A stretch of DNA of 64,000 nucleotides from Branchiostoma floridae. Taxonomy: Eukaryota > Chordata > Leptocardii > Amphioxiformes > Branchiostomatidae. A program made the translations under genes and the position numbers. The stretch lies in the NCBI RefSeq assembly GCF_000003815.2, contig NC_049997.1, positions 10,744,847 through 10,808,846 of the forward strand, given 5' to 3'. How positions within the stretch are numbered: position 1 is the first letter of the stretch; every line of letters starts with the position of its first letter. Shown here in pieces: positions 56,701 to 64,000 of the stretch. The notes under the pieces were generated by a model. The model was not told the origin of the DNA and did no database searches. It worked only from the letters and a program-made list of their open reading frames with translations.

Positions 56701-57758
56701 AGACCACCCAGGCAGAGGATCCGGCCAGGACACCCGGAATCTCTCCCAGATGCGCCAAGCTTCCCAAGACGCGTCTAGACGCGATCAAGATCAAGCTCAA
56801 GGGGAAGGTGAAGGACGAATTTCCCAACAAAAGGGAACAGAAGGCCATCAACGTCATGAAAATCGTCATTGGTAGGTATACCATCATTACACATAGCATG
56901 TGTAACAGAAAACATAGCAGCTATAATGTACTACTTCTACTTCAAAGGTTTTATACAGACAAGCGCTGCGAAAACTGTCTTATATATGTTTGTAAGGAGA
57001 ACAAAATGTAAAGCATAAGGTGCAAAATACAAAGGCAATAACAACTGTAAAACAACAAGCTCTGTGTGAACTTTCAAACCAGACAACTGTGACTCAATGT
57101 TGTTAATGTTCGTGATTTTCATATTCGCCTAACATATGTTCTATGAGGACAAAATGTAAATCATAAGACGCAAATACAAAGCAATGGCACAACCAACAAC
57201 ATCAAGCTCTGAACCAGCTTTCAAACCAGACAACTATGACTCAACGTCAACGTGAAAGTTCGTCTGTGTTGGTACAAGTTATCATTGGCCTGTTTAAACC
57301 GTAACATCCAACGCAAAAATTGGACTCACCCAAATTTTCGACTGAACAGCACCAGCCTTTGTCAAGGAATGAACAATCCACTGCTGCCCTGATGTTACGT
57401 TATGCAAATAGAACACGTGACTCAGTAAGCAGTGGATCATACGTTGCAGGAAGTCTATGGCGCCCACCGTCTCTATTCAGGGATTGTTGTAAAGCTACGA
57501 CGTATATGGCTCCTTCTTACGCAGATGACTCAAAGTTGTTCATGTTTGTGATTTTCAGGAGTGTTCCTCATCTGCTGGACGCCATTTTTCGTCACCAATG
57601 TCGTACGCGCATGCTCCACTTGCACCATTCCCGACGTCCTCTTCTCCATCGTGACGTGGCTGGGTTACCTGAACAGCGGGATGAACCCGATCATCTACAC
57701 CATCTTCAACCAGGAGTTCCGCTCTGCCTTCAGGAAACTGCTGTGCAAAACCCATTAG
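47688..57758 (+). CDS. DRD2-like: D2-like dopamine receptor, 3' five exons (partial gene)
   Basis: Joined exons 47688-47797, 54105-54269, 55899-55992, 56451-56871 and 57559-57758 give 990 nt, 329 codons plus TAG, with no stop and consistent phases (2, 2, 0, 1). The product runs from just before TM3 through TM7. Visible residues: TM3 Cys for the ECL2 disulfide, the amine-binding Asp (ALDVML), the CTASI-NL-AISIDR signature shared with D2 receptors, DRF instead of DRY, the TM5 serines in YSSMCSFF, a long basic third loop of about 125 residues, CWTPFF in TM6, NPIIY in TM7, and a short tail with a Cys that could be palmitoylated. From family knowledge D2-like receptors sit in the plasma membrane, bind dopamine and couple to Gi/o to lower cAMP; the long third loop and short tail fit. 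The N-terminus, TM1 and TM2 are not found in the window. A closely related aminergic receptor cannot be fully excluded, but the TM3 and TM6-7 motifs favour D2. Confidence 0.9.
48307..48884 (+). mobile_element. Internally deleted mariner transposon
   Basis: The 34-bp terminal inverted repeats (CGAGGGGCGTGCAATAAGTA at the left) match with one difference and are flanked by TA on both sides. Inside, an ATG at 48,490 opens the transposase N-terminal helix-turn-helix region: [42 protein letters not shown]. The DDD catalytic domain is missing: after about 80 codons the sequence jumps, out of frame, to the transposase end ([16 protein letters not shown]). It cannot transpose itself but could move if a full mariner were active. 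Confidence 0.93.
48490..48789 (+). pseudogene. Mariner transposase fragment with internal deletion
   Basis: About the first 75 residues match the DNA-binding region of mariner/SETMAR-type transposases, including the linker-like PRPGRPS. The following residues come from the C-terminal coding part read in another frame, so the deletion junction (near 48,700-48,720) is out of frame. The catalytic aspartates are absent. The ATG follows a run typical of the mariner 5' UTR. Confidence 0.85.
48887..49381. other. Intron sequence, nothing recognised
   Basis: Lies in the large receptor intron. The 77-codon frame at 48,919 has no domain. Confidence 0.45.
49382..49588. mobile_element. Harbinger-like MITE in the receptor intron
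   Basis: Inverted ends GGGCGCGGTCACATAGG-like and CCTATGTGGCCGCGCC-like. The inside matches 3,700-3,895 (ggatccaaaacagcat, aaagttagtgatcgta). The target duplication is unclear. Confidence 0.75.
49700..53160. repeat. Intronic satellite, unit about 470-550 bp, about seven copies
   Basis: gtaatgaaaatctttgatgtcaataaatg-type blocks recur near 49,912, 50,427, 50,897, 51,906, 52,460 and 52,935, with a copy near 51,370 that has lost this block. Each unit also carries gtagcagcctt, gcttaagatattgagg, aacagctggctttt and ggataaatctgta. It fills most of the 6.3-kb intron between the TM3 and TM4 exons. (Core of the shared block: tgaaaatctttgatgtcaat.). Confidence 0.92.
53480..53745 (+). mobile_element. LINE 3' UTR in the receptor intron
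   Basis: taagccttaagttaagctat and gtgcaataaagttc match the tail at 37,866 in reverse. A tta microsatellite sits at 53,503. Confidence 0.75.
53889..54051. mobile_element. pogo/Tigger-like MITE next to a splice acceptor
   Basis: 163 bp, starting CAGTAGAAGCCAGTTAATTA and ending GGCTTCTACTG, with TA on both sides. The related inner words ttaattacac and aattgcac fit pogo-type ends. It ends 53 bp before the TM4 exon, so the branch point must lie in the short remaining stretch or within the element. Confidence 0.82.
54105..54269 (+). CDS. Receptor exon: second intracellular loop, TM4, start of ECL2
   Basis: The acceptor is ctctaattgcag and the donor GG|gtaaga. The first base completes the Arg of DRF. 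It encodes [16 protein letters not shown], a TM4 helix ([20 protein letters not shown]) and the start of ECL2 ending at Cys-Gly. That Cys is the expected disulfide partner of the TM3 Cys. A pogo-like MITE ends only 53 bp before this exon, and a copy of its 3' end with the donor lies 514 bp downstream. Confidence 0.9.
54270..55295 (+). repeat. Intron with copied donor junction and tandem blocks
   Basis: 54,759-54,790 repeats the exon end and donor at 54,245-54,276 (gagaaaggac, atgtgcggg|taag) with few changes. The block with ttaagatgacggccaaaatt (54,705) is repeated at 54,950, and ggtggtattgtttt (54,590) at 54,812. An unrelated 280-bp stretch lies at 54,285-54,565. Confidence 0.85.
55296..55564. 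mobile_element. Large inverted-repeat element in the TM4-TM5 intron
   Basis: Arms of about 100 bp: acatgtaccctgggagcc, agctagcgag, cccgcccgatctc and gagtttaa on the left are mirrored by ttaaactccc, gagatcgggcggg and ccatggtaggaaacatgt on the right. The 99-codon frame here is a product of the palindrome. Confidence 0.75.
55640..55795. repeat. Half of the fold-back family in the same intron
   Basis: cactgacgaaagattgtggg, gaaatgtctgaccgtttac and tatccagttgcttg match the right arm of the palindrome at 35,228. Confidence 0.75.
55899..55992 (+). CDS. Receptor exon: end of ECL2 and TM5
   Basis: The acceptor follows a good pyrimidine tract (tttcccctgcag) and the donor is AAG|gtgtgt. It encodes [11 protein letters not shown] and the TM5 helix ending YYKILK. 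Three serines in the pattern SSxxS match the catechol-contacting serines of D2 receptors, which supports a catecholamine ligand. The exon leaves in phase 0 into the third intracellular loop. Confidence 0.9.
56451..56871 (+). CDS. Receptor exon: third intracellular loop and start of TM6
   Basis: The acceptor is tttttttctcacag and the donor TTG|gtaggt. It gives 140 codons plus one base. It starts [13 protein letters not shown], continues through a Ser/Thr/Ala-rich low-complexity stretch with several possible phosphorylation sites, and ends [15 protein letters not shown], the basic lead-in to TM6. Length and charge fit the long third loop of Gi-coupled D2 receptors. Its GC-rich codons contrast with the AT-rich introns. 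The open frame on the opposite strand here (56426-56899) is a shadow. Confidence 0.9.
56985..57558 (+). repeat. Intron with copied acceptor region before the last exon
   Basis: Two units of about 150 bp (caaaatgtaaagcataag at 57,002; caaaatgtaaatcataag at 57,150) each end near gactcaa. The first ends gttcgtgattttcat, which equals the real gtttgtgattttcag with the AG lost. The second is more diverged. Confidence 0.8.
57559..57758 (+). CDS. Receptor last exon: TM6, TM7, short C-terminal tail
   Basis: The acceptor is gtgattttcag. It encodes [19 protein letters not shown]3 with a CSTC pair, [17 protein letters not shown], helix 8 ([12 protein letters not shown]) and the tail CKTH before TAG. The very short tail ending soon after a Cys is typical of D2-like receptors. 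The residue aligned with the TM6 His of D2 (FFITH) is Asn here. No AATAAA is seen within about 300 bp of the stop, so the 3' UTR end is not placed. Confidence 0.92.
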
Positions 57759-57979
57759 ATCAATGACATTAGACGGATCAAGGACATTAGACATACCGTC
57801 ACCATGATCATCTTAGATACTCCTAAATAGCCCCGCAAGGCTCAACGTAAGAGGGGTGGGGTGGGTAGAAGTCCCGGGTAGGCCTCCTGCCTGGTACGGA
57901 AGGACCCAATGGTGGGAGCAATTACCAGCGTGTCAGGCAGTAACCTCCTTCACCGGTGTCTGTAGGGCCTTGGTGAATT

Positions 57980-58262
57980 TTTTTTGGGGGGGGGGGGGCG
58001 TCGATTCGCCTACTTGGGAACCACTCCTACTTAGGTATCACTGAGGGCATTTTGAGAGAGGAGCCGTCCGGACCAAGGGGAGGCGGCTAACCTAGCCCTG
58101 AAGGCTGTCTGGGCCTGAACAATGTGGCCTGGCAGTTGGTTCCAAATATTGATTGTGCGCTAAAAAGAATTAAAACAATCCTTGATGGCTAATATTAGAT
58201 GATACTTTAAATGATGGCCTCCTCGGGCAGGTTTGTGGTATTGATTCGATGCTATTTTATTG
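57980..58262 (-). mobile_element. CR1-like LINE C-terminal remnant
   Basis: The minus strand reads YNKIASNQYHKPARGG, then HHLKYHLILAIKDCFNSFF and, after a frameshift, INIWNQLPGHIVQAQ, matching the conserved end of CR1-like reverse transcriptases (FFPRTI-WN-LP pattern). It starts about 220 bp after the receptor stop codon. A G14 run lies at 57,978. Confidence 0.7.
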
Positions 58263-58299
58263 TATAATTTGTTACATGCCATAATAACGTAGCCGCCAA

Positions 58300-58700
58300 C
58301 TGTCGCTACGTCTAAAGCCGCCTGAAGACGTGTTTAATCTCGGATCAGACGGTCTTTGGTTCCTTAGCAGGCTCAACGAATCAGGATTTCTGGGGCTTAT
58401 GACTTGATTTTTCTGATGACGTATCAATCCCACTGCAATAGGCACGGCCAAAGAAACCGAAAGCATTAGAAATGATATGCTATTTATGGAACAAAAGAGA
58501 ATTATAAGCCCTGAGAAATGAAGCTCGACGAGCCTACTAATTCTATGATCCCTTTCGCTTCGGGGTCCATAGGAGATACCCGGCTCTGATCGATGAAGCC
58601 AGAAATTTGGCCCGAGGTGGCCTGTCGCGTGGGGAGGGGGGCGGTACATCTTAGTGTTTTCACAAGTAAGTTGCGGTGTCCCCAAGAAAGAATACCCTGT
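58300..58700. repeat. Diverged inverted repeat
   Basis: gcaggctcaacga and ggggcttatgactt on the left correspond to cgagcctacta and attataagccctg on the right. The 145-codon minus frame spanning it has no recognisable domain. Confidence 0.45.
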
Positions 58701-58709
58701 TGGCCACAT

Positions 58710-59208
58710 TGTGTCTCAAGGGTGAACGTAGCAAAAAAAGGACAATAATTATTTTTCAGTGATCATTAAGACACCACGCACTGTAAAATTGGGAGAAGAG
58801 AAAAGCAGGGCAATCTCTCGCTCTCTTTGTCAGTCAGTCTGCCAGTCAGACTATGACACACTACGCAAGAACTTAACGACAAAAGATTTCAAAATGGGCA
58901 ATCTAAATGATGTCTAAATGTACAAGGACATCTAAACGTCGACGTCCAAAGTCAAACAGTTCAAACGGAAAAAATATCTTCCTTATCTAATCAAGATAAT
59001 TCATATGTTCCGTTTTCCCTTGTGCTAATTACATTCTGTACCTAATTGGTGGCTATATTTTTCTATGATGTATAACGTTAAGGATTGTATGTAGACTTCC
59101 TATCAGAACACTCAGAGTTCAGAGCTGTATCCCAGAAAAACTTGAATATATTTTGTCTTATTAGATTACGATGTTAATCATAACTCTATGGACTGTACAG
59201 TTAATATA
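58710..59208. other. No gene seen
   Basis: AT-rich unassigned sequence; it could be 3' flank of the receptor, but no poly(A) signal was placed. Confidence 0.35.
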
Positions 59209-59420
59209 ACGCTAGTTCACCTTTATCTGCAGGGTAACCTATATCCGTTGTTTAAAAAATGGTATTTAGGGATATCAAGTCGATGGACGATAGTTTCAAA
59301 CTACACTAGGTTGAACATATTACAACTTGAAACCTTCCTCCATCGACATAATATCCCTTAATACCGTGTGGGTTAACGCAACGAATATAGGTTACCCTGC
59401 CAATAAAGGTGAACTAGCGT
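59209..59420. mobile_element. MITE with about 95-bp inverted repeats
   Basis: Ends acgctagttcacctttat and ataaaggtgaactagcgt, with cagggtaacctatat and its complement further in, and gatatcaagtcgatgg mirrored by ccatcgacataatatc. No clear target duplication. Confidence 0.85.
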
Positions 59421-60204
59421 ATCTCCGGAGACTATACATCACAAGAGAGGAGATCTGTAAATATCCAACGTGCCTGGTGCAAACGTCCCCAGTTCTGTCT
59501 GTATATATGTAATTCAAGGTGTCTTAAATAAAATCTGTACTCATATGGTATTTATGAGTTCTTATGAACAATAGAGTTCTTAATTATCATCTGTCTATGT
59601 TTAATGTTCTGGAGGAGGATTTACTGTATTTACATAGGCTGATAGCCAGATCCAAGGCACACTAAACATACATATGTTAATCAGATTTTGTGTTCCTTTT
59701 ATGCTATGAATATCAATGATAGTTATGAACAAGTGCATGTAAAGTTTTTTGTAGTCTTATGGGAAATGTACTGATGAACTGACATCCAGGCAGTCAAAAA
59801 GGAATTTATTCATTATTTGTACATGTGTGCTAGTAATAATATTTTATTTATTATCAACGCAATTACATTAGTGCACTGTCATCAGTACCCACAGGCCTGA
59901 ATTATGCACATTGAGTTCATGTGTCGATTTGATGATACAAGTAGCATCGATGATAATGGTACATATAGTTGGGATTCCTTATAAGGGTTGCCATTATCGT
60001 ATCGGTATTCCTATCGATATATTGCCATTGTTTTTGTTGTTGAACGGAACCATCATTAAACCTTCTTTAAATCAAACAGCTGTATTATTAGATGTTTTAT
60101 CATACTCATGGAGGGGGGGGGGCTAAATGATGGAATTATCAACTTGTATCTAGTCAATCAATTCTTCTTGCAGCAAAGAAAAACAGAGAGTCAGGCAAAA
60201 GAGA
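59421..60204. other. No gene seen
   Basis: AT-rich, with a G9 run at 60,112. No coding or repeat signal beyond short frames. Confidence 0.4.
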
Positions 60205-60377
60205 TGAAGGTTTGACATCCAGGTAATAAGATACGCAAAAAGTAGTTACTATAATAGCAACTGGACATGATTTTGAAACGGTCAAACGTTTCAAGCAACA
60301 TCCATTTTTTTTCCGAGTGTTACTGACAACGAACAAGGGATGTTGTTTGAAACGTCTGATCGTTTCCAAAATCATAT
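60205..60377. repeat. Fold-back family copy interrupted by a MITE
   Basis: ggtaataagatacgcaaaaag, gcaactggacatgattttga and, after the centre, gaaacgtctgatcgtttcc. The right arm stops at aaaatcata where the next element begins. Confidence 0.8.
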
Positions 60378-60378
60378 A

Positions 60379-60924
60379 CAGTCAAACCTGTCTATAGCGG
60401 CCAATCAAGGGACTGGGGAAATGTGGCCACTATAGACAGGTGGCCACTATAGAGAAAATGTTGATCAGTTGACCACGAGCAATAAGTAACAAATGATCTC
60501 AACACCCACCAATTTTTCTCACCAAGTAACGTTGTCTCGATCGTCTCAAAATTCAGCTGACCCTGCCAAAGTCAAATCTAAAAATATGATTGATATTGCC
60601 TGGTAAATTCGCCGACAAAGACTTGATCTAACGTACCTTCCCCTACCGCCAAAATGACCCTGTCGGGAACTCCAAATCCTTTCAAAGTACGATTTTAAAC
60701 TCACGACAAAGTGAGACATACTGCCGCTGTATGGTCGCAATATGCAGTGTTTGTGTATCTACGGAACCAGAAATCGTGTGGCCGTGGCCGTTTTGGACAG
60801 GTGGCCGATATAGACTGTTTCTTTATGCTTAGGTCAATGGGAAAAATGCAAGGGACCGACAGAAAGTGACCGCAACGGCCAGGTGGTCGCTATGCAAAGG
60901 TGGCCGCTAATACAGGTTTGACTG
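60379..60924. mobile_element. TA-flanked DNA element with CAGTCAAACCTG ends
   Basis: 546 bp, beginning CAGTCAAACCTGTCTATAGC and ending CAGGTTTGACTG, TA on both sides (60377-60378, 60925-60926). Subterminal direct and inverted words of the type ggtggccactataga occur at both ends. No transposase frame inside. Confidence 0.85.
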
Positions 60925-60926
60925 TA

Positions 60927-61036
60927 CATAGACATAAATTCACATGTCCAAACTGTGGCCGCGACTGCCACGACAAGACTGGTCTCCAGAGCCATTTAAG
61001 ACCTAACTCCAGAGTGCTACCATCATCAATCAAGAT
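60927..61036 (+). mobile_element. LINE C-terminal zinc-finger remnant
   Basis: Encodes KFTCPNCGRDCHDKTGLQSH, the C2H2-like finger found at the C-terminal end of some non-LTR retrotransposon ORFs. Only about 35 codons survive, between two DNA transposons. Confidence 0.6.
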
Positions 61037-62632
61037 TAGGGCTGGGTACCGGTGTGACAGCGATCTCGCCCCCCCCAGCGATTTCGCCCCCCCGGGGGTC
61101 GAGATCACTAGCGTTTTCGCCCCCCTTTAGCGTTTTCGCCCCCCCCCCCCAAGAGCAGCTGGTTACTACATACTACATATTACAGGTGCGCTACCTGGTG
61201 CTATACTGCACCTGGGGAGTAACGTATATGGTGTTTTACCTGGTACCTACATGGCACCTTTTTACCGTACCGTAAGATGTCATACCTCGAAAGTCGATTC
61301 TATATTGTTCGGTGCAAACATGACATTGAAATGAAAAAGACATTTTTTTTCAGCTGAGGTGGCATAAAAACAGTGCTACTGCGAACGTATAAATCAATAC
61401 CGTCTATGGTACGGAATACGTCAGCTATATGTTTTCAATTTGTCACAGTGTTTTCTTTCTTGTGCTGGAAACATTTCCAAAGCACTAACAAAAACACACG
61501 TGAATAATAGTTTCTCATTATAAACACTATCTACGCGCAAGTTGATATAGCTGTTGCTAAATGCTACACAAACACTGTCTGGTAAAGTACCAGTCTTAAG
61601 AAACACGGGTAAATGCATCAGTTCCTAAATACTAGAAAAAACAGTCATGTTGGAGGTGAAGATATCCCTTGGCCAGGTGCATATACCAAAATGTGCGTTA
61701 TTCTAATTAATACCTAATATTTGCATAATCAATAAAGACATTACATAGTTCTTTTGTGGTCACTTCATGGTAGAGACTTCATATTGGAGATATATAGGTT
61801 GCTTGAGGACAGGTGAATACAATGAAATACATCTTATGTCAAGACTCAGGTATATGCAATAATGGGAATACAAGGGACCCAACCCTCCTTGTCTGAAACA
61901 AGTTCAACTATCTTATTACCATGTAATTACGTTGATATTGATACTATGAATGGAGTTATGTATCAAACTCGTGTACTTATATCATTCTGAAACTGCATTT
62001 TGTGATTTATACCAATCAACTTCTAAAATGTCATGTAAACCCGTTTTTTTTGGGGGGGGGCGAAATCGCTAAAGGGGGGCGAGGTAGGGGGGCGAGATCA
62101 CTAGCCGGGGAGGGCGAGATCGCTAGTGATTTCGCCCCGGGGGGGGGGGCGAGATCGCTAGTGATTTCGCCCCCGGGGGGGCGAGATCACGGGGGGGGGC
62201 GAGATCGCTGTCACACCGGTACAGCTAGCTTACCGGTACAAAACCGGTTTTTCTTATTGGACCGGTCCAGAAAAACCGGACCTGAAAAAATCAGGTGAAC
62301 CGGATGTTGGACCTATTAGAAAATTAACAGATTATTTGATCAGGCATTCACACGTTTTTGCGCTTGCAGGTGGAAGAAAATAACAAGAGTGAAGTAGAGT
62401 AAAGTTTATAGCCATTTCTACCTAGTTCTACCGTCAATCGTACAGGTGCTGTTTAGCGCTGTAATATTTTAAAACGCCAGTGTGAGTCTAATACTCCACC
62501 AAACAGATGTATTTGTAGTGAAATGGACCATTGGTATGAGTCATACTGAATCAGGTCCAGGTTCAGGTACGGATCCACTGGACCTGAACCGGACCTGGAC
62601 CTGAATTTTCTGTACCGGTACCCACCTTCACC
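61037..62632. mobile_element. hAT-like MITE, third copy, carrying a nested element
   Basis: Left end TAGGGCTGGGTACCGG; after the insert it resumes with ttaccggtacaaaaccgg and runs like the copy at 7,494 to gtaccggtacccacc. Flanks atcaagat (left) and gtcaagat (right, 62,634) suggest an 8-bp duplication with one change. Confidence 0.82.
61054..62214. mobile_element. G-rich inverted-repeat element nested in the hAT MITE
   Basis: Ends GTGACAGCGATCTCGCC and GGCGAGATCGCTGTCAC. ACCGGT lies on both sides (61048-61053, 62215-62220), and the uninterrupted hAT copies have it once, so the insertion made a 6-bp duplication. Both ends are arrays of gcgatttcgccccc / gggggcgagatcgctag words with G or C runs of 7-13. 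The 900-bp middle is AT-rich with no supported gene. Confidence 0.8.
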
Positions 62633-62640
62633 GGTCAAGA

Positions 62641-63139
62641 TGGAAGAATGCCTACACAGCTGCAAAAATGTAGATATGCGGATACAAATACAGTACAAGT
62701 CCTTGTAAGGGACTGCCAAAACTTTTTTTATATTAATTTCCAAGTAATCTACACAACCTGGGTCCTTATTGAGGTTGCCTGATATCCGTCACAAGTCCAT
62801 ACGTCATTCCAACTTATCACATATTGGACTCAAACGAGTATCGACACCACAAAATCACATCCCACACATGGACAACACGAAATTCACCGAAGTGTCTAGG
62901 GTAGCGACTTTATTGACCCCAAACTAGGTTGCCACTTAATTGGAAGAGTGTGCATGAATATTTCAACAGCAATCTGTCTGTGTCCGCTTTAGAACAACTT
63001 GCCTAATATCCATATTTGCGTTTGATGACTAGAAGCAAGTTTGAACGCGAGAGGAAAATGTTAACAAGAAGTCAAAGAATTCTTTCTACCTAGAAGTATT
63101 TTGAGTTTCTTGATTTTTAAATGTTAAAACATACATTCG
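62641..63139. other. No gene seen
   Basis: Unassigned AT-rich sequence without repeat partners in the window. Confidence 0.4.
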
Positions 63140-63339
63140 CATAATTCCACCAGGTGACATTATACCGCCACTTCAAAAAATGTTGTTATAGAGGCCTTCT
63201 CAAGATTGTCTTCAACACCTAAATATCTGAATCGTATTACATTTAGGAAATTAACATTCGGTGTTCAAGACAATCTTGGGAAGAACTCTATACTAACTTT
63301 TTTTGAGGTGATGGTATTATAGCACCTGGTGGAATTATG
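63140..63339. mobile_element. MITE with about 80-bp inverted repeats
   Basis: cataattccaccaggtg at the left and cacctggtggaattatg at the right, with caagattgtcttcaacacc mirrored by ggtgttcaagacaatcttg. 200 bp in all. Confidence 0.88.
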
Positions 63340-64000
63340 ATAGTCGATGTTAATAGTAAAGAAAACAGTCTTATTGTAAATTTCGCGCTAAATCTGTCTC
63401 TGCATGTTATTTTACATGCACTTTGAATCCGGACCACGTCACGTCAAGATTCCCATCTTGACAAACCTTTTTTGCATCTTATGCTATTTACTGCCAGAAA
63501 CACGCCTACATGGGACTGTACTTCAGGACTGTTTATCTACAGAAACTAGTTGTGATTCATCAAGGTCCAAATTTTATGAAATGTAACGTTTATGTTTTAA
63601 ACGCTTTTAATCCGAATACTTTGTATTTTCTTTTAGTACCTTGCGCCCTCTTGGTAAACAAAGGGCTGTCCTAGGTTTTAGTGTGTACTATATATGTATT
63701 CATTTTGTGTAGAATAAAAATGATTTCTTAAACCATACCATTTTCCGCCTTAACGGGTCGCACTTATATGATCCATGTATGTGCGTCCAGTATATTACAG
63801 ATTTGGGGCATTTCTCATTGAAATGTGAGCAGCAAATAGCATCTTACAGAATTGGGGCATTTCTAATTGAAATGTGACATACCGCAGCAAATAGCATCGA
63901 TTGGTGAAGTAAATCTGCTACAGCAGTACAGAATAGGTCAAGTTTTGCTAATCTGCTTAATTAACCCGCTTAGGGGGTTAAATTAGCACAGAAATTTATT
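63340..64000. other. No gene; short duplication at 63,795-63,900
   Basis: ttacagatttggggcatttc and agcaaatagcatc are repeated as ttacagaattggggcatttc and agcaaatagcatc about 50 bp later. A small palindromic patch (gctaat, ttaaccc / gggttaa, attagc) ends the window. Confidence 0.5.

Noticed and set aside
56426-56899. 157-codon frame on the minus strand
   Set aside because: It is antisense to the receptor third-loop exon, whose sense frame has splice sites, phase and homology.
58272-58709. 145-codon minus frame with a hydrophobic stretch
   Set aside because: It spans a diverged inverted repeat and resembles no protein; hydrophobic part is short and isolated.

Overview
The window reads as nuclear DNA of an animal, most probably an invertebrate deuterostome, with amphioxus (Branchiostoma) as my best guess. 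Direct support: a multi-exon gene with GT-AG introns, many reverse-transcriptase fragments, tRNA-derived SINEs, mariner-, hAT- and Harbinger-type short DNA transposons, and no operons or ribosome binding sites. The species guess is inference; it rests on one D2-like dopamine receptor whose intron positions look vertebrate-like and on the style of the repeats.

Only one host gene is clear. On the + strand, five exons between 47,688 and 57,758 encode the part of a class A GPCR from just before TM3 to the C-terminus (329 residues, open frame, all junctions in phase). The motifs point to the D2-like dopamine receptor subfamily. I found no exon for TM1-TM2; it should lie upstream, either outside the window or as a short exon I missed.

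The rest is repeat-dominated. From 1 to 17 kb: MITEs, SINEs, LINE 3' ends and small tandem duplications. From 18 to 24 kb: three adjacent tandem arrays (units about 160, 155 and 203 bp), the last split by a 1.9-kb LINE copy with an open reverse-transcriptase frame (22,231-24,159, minus). From 25 to 44 kb: more arrays, MITEs, SINEs, LINE tails and two weak coding candidates. From 44.5 to 57.7 kb: the receptor with arrays upstream and in its introns. From 57.8 kb to the end: LINE remnants, inverted-repeat elements and a G-rich element nested in a hAT-type MITE.

The most notable pattern is that three of the four receptor introns, or the intron preceding an exon, carry tandem copies of their own exon-intron junction: decayed acceptors before the TM3 exon, a donor copy after the TM4 exon, and acceptor-side copies before the TM6-7 exon. 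About fifteen separate local arrays occur in 64 kb, so tandem duplication seems to be a general habit of this locus.
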